Shown in pieces: positions 62,307-64,000 of a stretch of DNA of 64,000 bases (the first letter of the stretch is position 1; every line of letters starts with the position of its first letter). A program made the translations under genes and the position numbers. Source of the DNA: JAJEEA01 sp965116765 (lineage in GTDB: Bacteria > Acidobacteriota > Vicinamibacteria > Vicinamibacterales > UBA8438); NCBI GenBank assembly GCA_965116765.1, contig OZ220718.1:5208001-5272000 (forward strand), given 5' to 3'. A model generated the notes under the pieces. The model was given only the letters and a program-made list of their open reading frames with translations, ran no database searches and was not told where the DNA came from.

Positions 62307-62729
62307 ATGCGCGCGGAACAGCTGGATCAGCGTGTCGGAAACTGCGAACATCGGCTCGATCGAATCGAGCAGATCGTGCCGACTCTCGCGACAAGGAACG
62401 ATCTGAGGGTCGCCGTCGCGCCGCTGGCGACGAAGGAGGAGTTGCGGGCGGCCGTCGCGCCGCTGGCGACGAAGGAGGAGTTGCGGGCGGCCGTCGCGCC
62501 GCTGGCGACGAAGGAGGAGCTCGCGCCGCTGGCGACGAAGGAGGAGCTCGCGCCGCTGGCGACGAAGGAGGAGCTCGCGCCGCTGGCGACGAAGGAGGAG
62601 TTGCGGGCCGCCGTGAGCGAGTCGGAACAGCGGCTGCGCGTCCACTTCGACGTGATCGCGGAGAGCCTGCGCTACCAAATCCAGCTGCTTGCGGAGGCGG
62701 TCGCCACGCTCTCCGAGCGCGAGCGGTAG
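62307..62729 (+). CDS. Coiled-coil protein built from tandem LATKEEL repeats
   Basis: The 140-residue product starts MRAEQLDQRVGNCEHRLDRI, then contains repeats of APLATKEEL, first as 13-residue units (VAPLATKEELRAA) and then as 9-residue units. The coding DNA repeats exactly, with 39-bp and 27-bp units spanning 62415-62607, so copy number probably varies. Charged heptads predict a long coiled coil, ending SESEQRLRVHFDVIAESLRY. No leader is seen. Function unknown, possibly structural or a phage-tail-fibre-like or DNA-associated fragment. Confidence 0.65.
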   Translation: MRAEQLDQRVGNCEHRLDRIEQIVPTLATRNDLRVAVAPLATKEELRAAVAPLATKEELRAAVAPLATKEELAPLATKEELAPLATKEELAPLATKEELRAAVSESEQRLRVHFDVIAESLRYQIQLLAEAVATLSERER

Positions 62730-62762
62730 TCGCCACCTCCGAGCGCGAGCGGTAGTCGCCAC
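62711..62762 (+). repeat. 26-bp direct repeat duplicating the coiled-coil gene stop region
   Basis: CTCCGAGCGCGAGCGGTAGT and the next six bases at 62711-62736 are repeated exactly at 62737-62762. The first copy contains the last codons and TAG stop of the preceding gene, so the second copy is a duplicated stop region. Confidence 0.8.
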
Positions 62763-62932
62763 CGCGTCTCGATGCCCGTTGCGGGCTCTGATTCCGGCCG
62801 GTCGGCGCCGCGAACCGCATTCCCCCGAGCAGCAGGGCGCGGAGGCCGGCTTGTCTCTGCCGCCGGTTGACACCTTGGGCGGAAGCTGTAGCATTGCAGG
62901 ATCGTTTCGCATACCTCGGAAGGCACAGCAGC

Positions 62933-64000
62933 ATGATGGCGATGGAGCAGGCGTCCAGTCGGCGTTCACGGTGGCTCGCCGGCATCGCGGTGGTCGCCGC
63001 GCTCGTTGCGGGCGGGCTCGCGGAGGCCGGCCAGGCGCCGGAGCCGGTGGCGGCACTCCCGACAGCCCCGGCGGTGGCGCCCGAACGCGGCAGTGAGATC
63101 GCCGATCATGCGGCATTGCTCGGCCGGTACTGCCTGACCTGCCATACGCAGCGCATGATGGAGCGCGGCACGGTCCCCGTCGAGCTCGAGAGCGCCGACC
63201 TCGAGACGGTGCCGGCCCAGGCCGAGATCTGGGAGAAGGTCATCCGCAAGGTCCGCACCGGGACCATGCCGCCCCTCGGGCGCCCGCGCCCCGACGCGGC
63301 GGCGGCCGATCGCCTCGCGGCGTGGCTCGAGACCGAGATCGACCGGGCCGCGGCGGCGAGCCCCAACCCCGGCCGCACCGTGCCCCTGCACCGGCTGAAC
63401 CGCACCGAGTACCAGAACGCCGTCCGCGACCTCCTCGACCTCGACGTCGATGCGGCGGCCCTGGTGCCGGCCGACGACCAGAGCTACGGGTTCGACAACA
63501 TCGCCGGCGTGCTCAAGGTCTCGCCGACCCTGCTCGAGCGCTACATGAACGCGGCGCGCTTCATCAGCCGCCTCGCGGTGGGGGCGTCGCCGATGGCCCC
63601 GACCGGCGAGACGTTCCGCATCGTCTCCGACCTGTCGCAGTACGGGCACCAGGACGGCCTGCCGTTCGGCACCCGCGGCGGCCTCTCCGTCTCGTACAAC
63701 TTCCCGCGGGACGGCGAGTACGACATCGAGCTCGCCATGCTCGATCTCTTTGCGGGCGCCCCGATCCGCGAGCCGCACCAGCTCGAGGTCAGCGTGGACG
63801 GCGAGCGGGTCGCCCTGTTCCCGCTCGCGCCCGTCGACCCCGAACGGGACCAGGGCGCCGCCTACAACACCGGGCCCGAGGACCTGCGGGTGCGCGTCCC
63901 CGTCGCGGCCGGACCGCGCACGGTTACCGCCACCTTCATCAGGAAGACCGGCGCGCTGGCCGAGAGCCTCCGGCAGCCGTTCGACCGCCCCCACGGCGAG
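62933..64000 (+). CDS. Exported cytochrome protein with DUF1587-like region (partial, runs off the end)
   Basis: The frame from ATG 62933 stays open to the window end (356 codons seen). It has a leader (RWLAGIAVVAALVAGGLAEA), a cytochrome motif YCLTCHTQ near 66 with a later GTMPPLGRP methionine, then a DUF1587-like RLNRTEYQNAVRDLLDLDVD block and VPADDQSYGFDNIAGVLKVS. The next region (LPFGTRGGLSVSYNFPRDGE) begins a DUF1592/1588-type part. These proteins of Planctomycetes and Acidobacteriota link heme groups to unknown periplasmic oxidation. The start could also be ATG 62936 or 62942. Confidence 0.85.
   Translation, partial: MMAMEQASSRRSRWLAGIAVVAALVAGGLAEAGQAPEPVAALPTAPAVAPERGSEIADHAALLGRYCLTCHTQRMMERGTVPVELESADLETVPAQAEIWEKVIRKVRTGTMPPLGRPRPDAAAADRLAAWLETEIDRAAAASPNPGRTVPLHRLNRTEYQNAVRDLLDLDVDAAALVPADDQSYGFDNIAGVLKVSPTLLERYMNAARFISRLAVGASPMAPTGETFRIVSDLSQYGHQDGLPFGTRGGLSVSYNFPRDGEYDIELAMLDLFAGAPIREPHQLEVSVDGERVALFPLAPVDPERDQGAAYNTGPEDLRVRVPVAAGPRTVTATFIRKTGALAESLRQPFDRPHGE

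Overview
The window is about 64 kb of very GC-rich bacterial chromosome. The gene content points to Acidobacteriota, probably the Vicinamibacteria (subdivision 6) lineage. The supporting features are a MacB/FtsX-like duplicated orphan permease (ADOP family), several exported ankyrin-repeat proteins, two paralogues of the secreted 'PDGxPDLQGxW' family, a planctomycete/acidobacterial-type cytochrome with a DUF1587-like region, and many signal-peptide-bearing beta-propellers, sulfatases and amidohydrolases. The taxonomy is inferred; no ribosomal gene is present. No phage, CRISPR array or recognisable transposase was found.

Layout. Positions 1-5.7 kb hold a DUF1761-like membrane protein, a complete tRNA-Arg(TCT) with terminator, and a gene-poor stretch with EF-hand and sigma-factor remnants plus a membrane-GAF-zinc ribbon-Ser/Thr kinase. 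This stretch ends in a 49-nt direct repeat of the tRNA 3' half, which looks like an old tRNA-targeted integration. Positions 5.8-12.2 kb hold a class III CoA-transferase, a fused histidine kinase/OmpR-type regulator, an NHL beta-propeller and a PDGKPDLQG protein. Positions 12.2-16.7 kb hold a minus-strand cluster of two transglutaminase-like proteins around an ATP-grasp/alpha-E fusion. Positions 17-23 kb hold a metallo-beta-lactamase-fold enzyme, a Tat-exported enolase-superfamily enzyme, a toxin-antitoxin patch (orphan RHH protein, AbiEii pair, decayed antitoxin/PIN pair) and a serine hydrolase.

Positions 23.5-38.3 kb hold an MBOAT acyltransferase, two tandem small secreted proteins, a second MBL enzyme, a voltage-gated-type channel, an ABC-2 exporter operon with tandem repeats and a frameshift, a Fic protein, a cytochrome b and three membrane proteins of unknown role. 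Positions 38.4-50.2 kb hold a sulfatase, two near-identical secreted ankyrin proteins around an amidohydrolase, AmtB, a second PDGHPDLQG protein and a large CXXCH-containing propeller protein. Positions 50.3-64 kb hold BrnT/BrnA, a PQQ-like propeller, a run of plus-strand catabolic-looking genes (phosphotriesterase-like, formyl-CoA transferase, ketopantoate-reductase-like, cytochrome c), an ADOP permease, a third ankyrin protein, a repeat-built coiled-coil protein and the start of a large exported cytochrome.

How it works together: most genes encode exported or membrane functions for scavenging organic compounds (sulfate esters, CoA-thioester acids, peptides, ammonium) and small-molecule export. 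Stress or TA-type genes sit in decayed patches. Intergenic DNA is unusually repeat-rich: a dispersed element of about 80 bp occurs at least seven times, partly inside coding ends, and several local tandem repeats sit at gene starts or stops.
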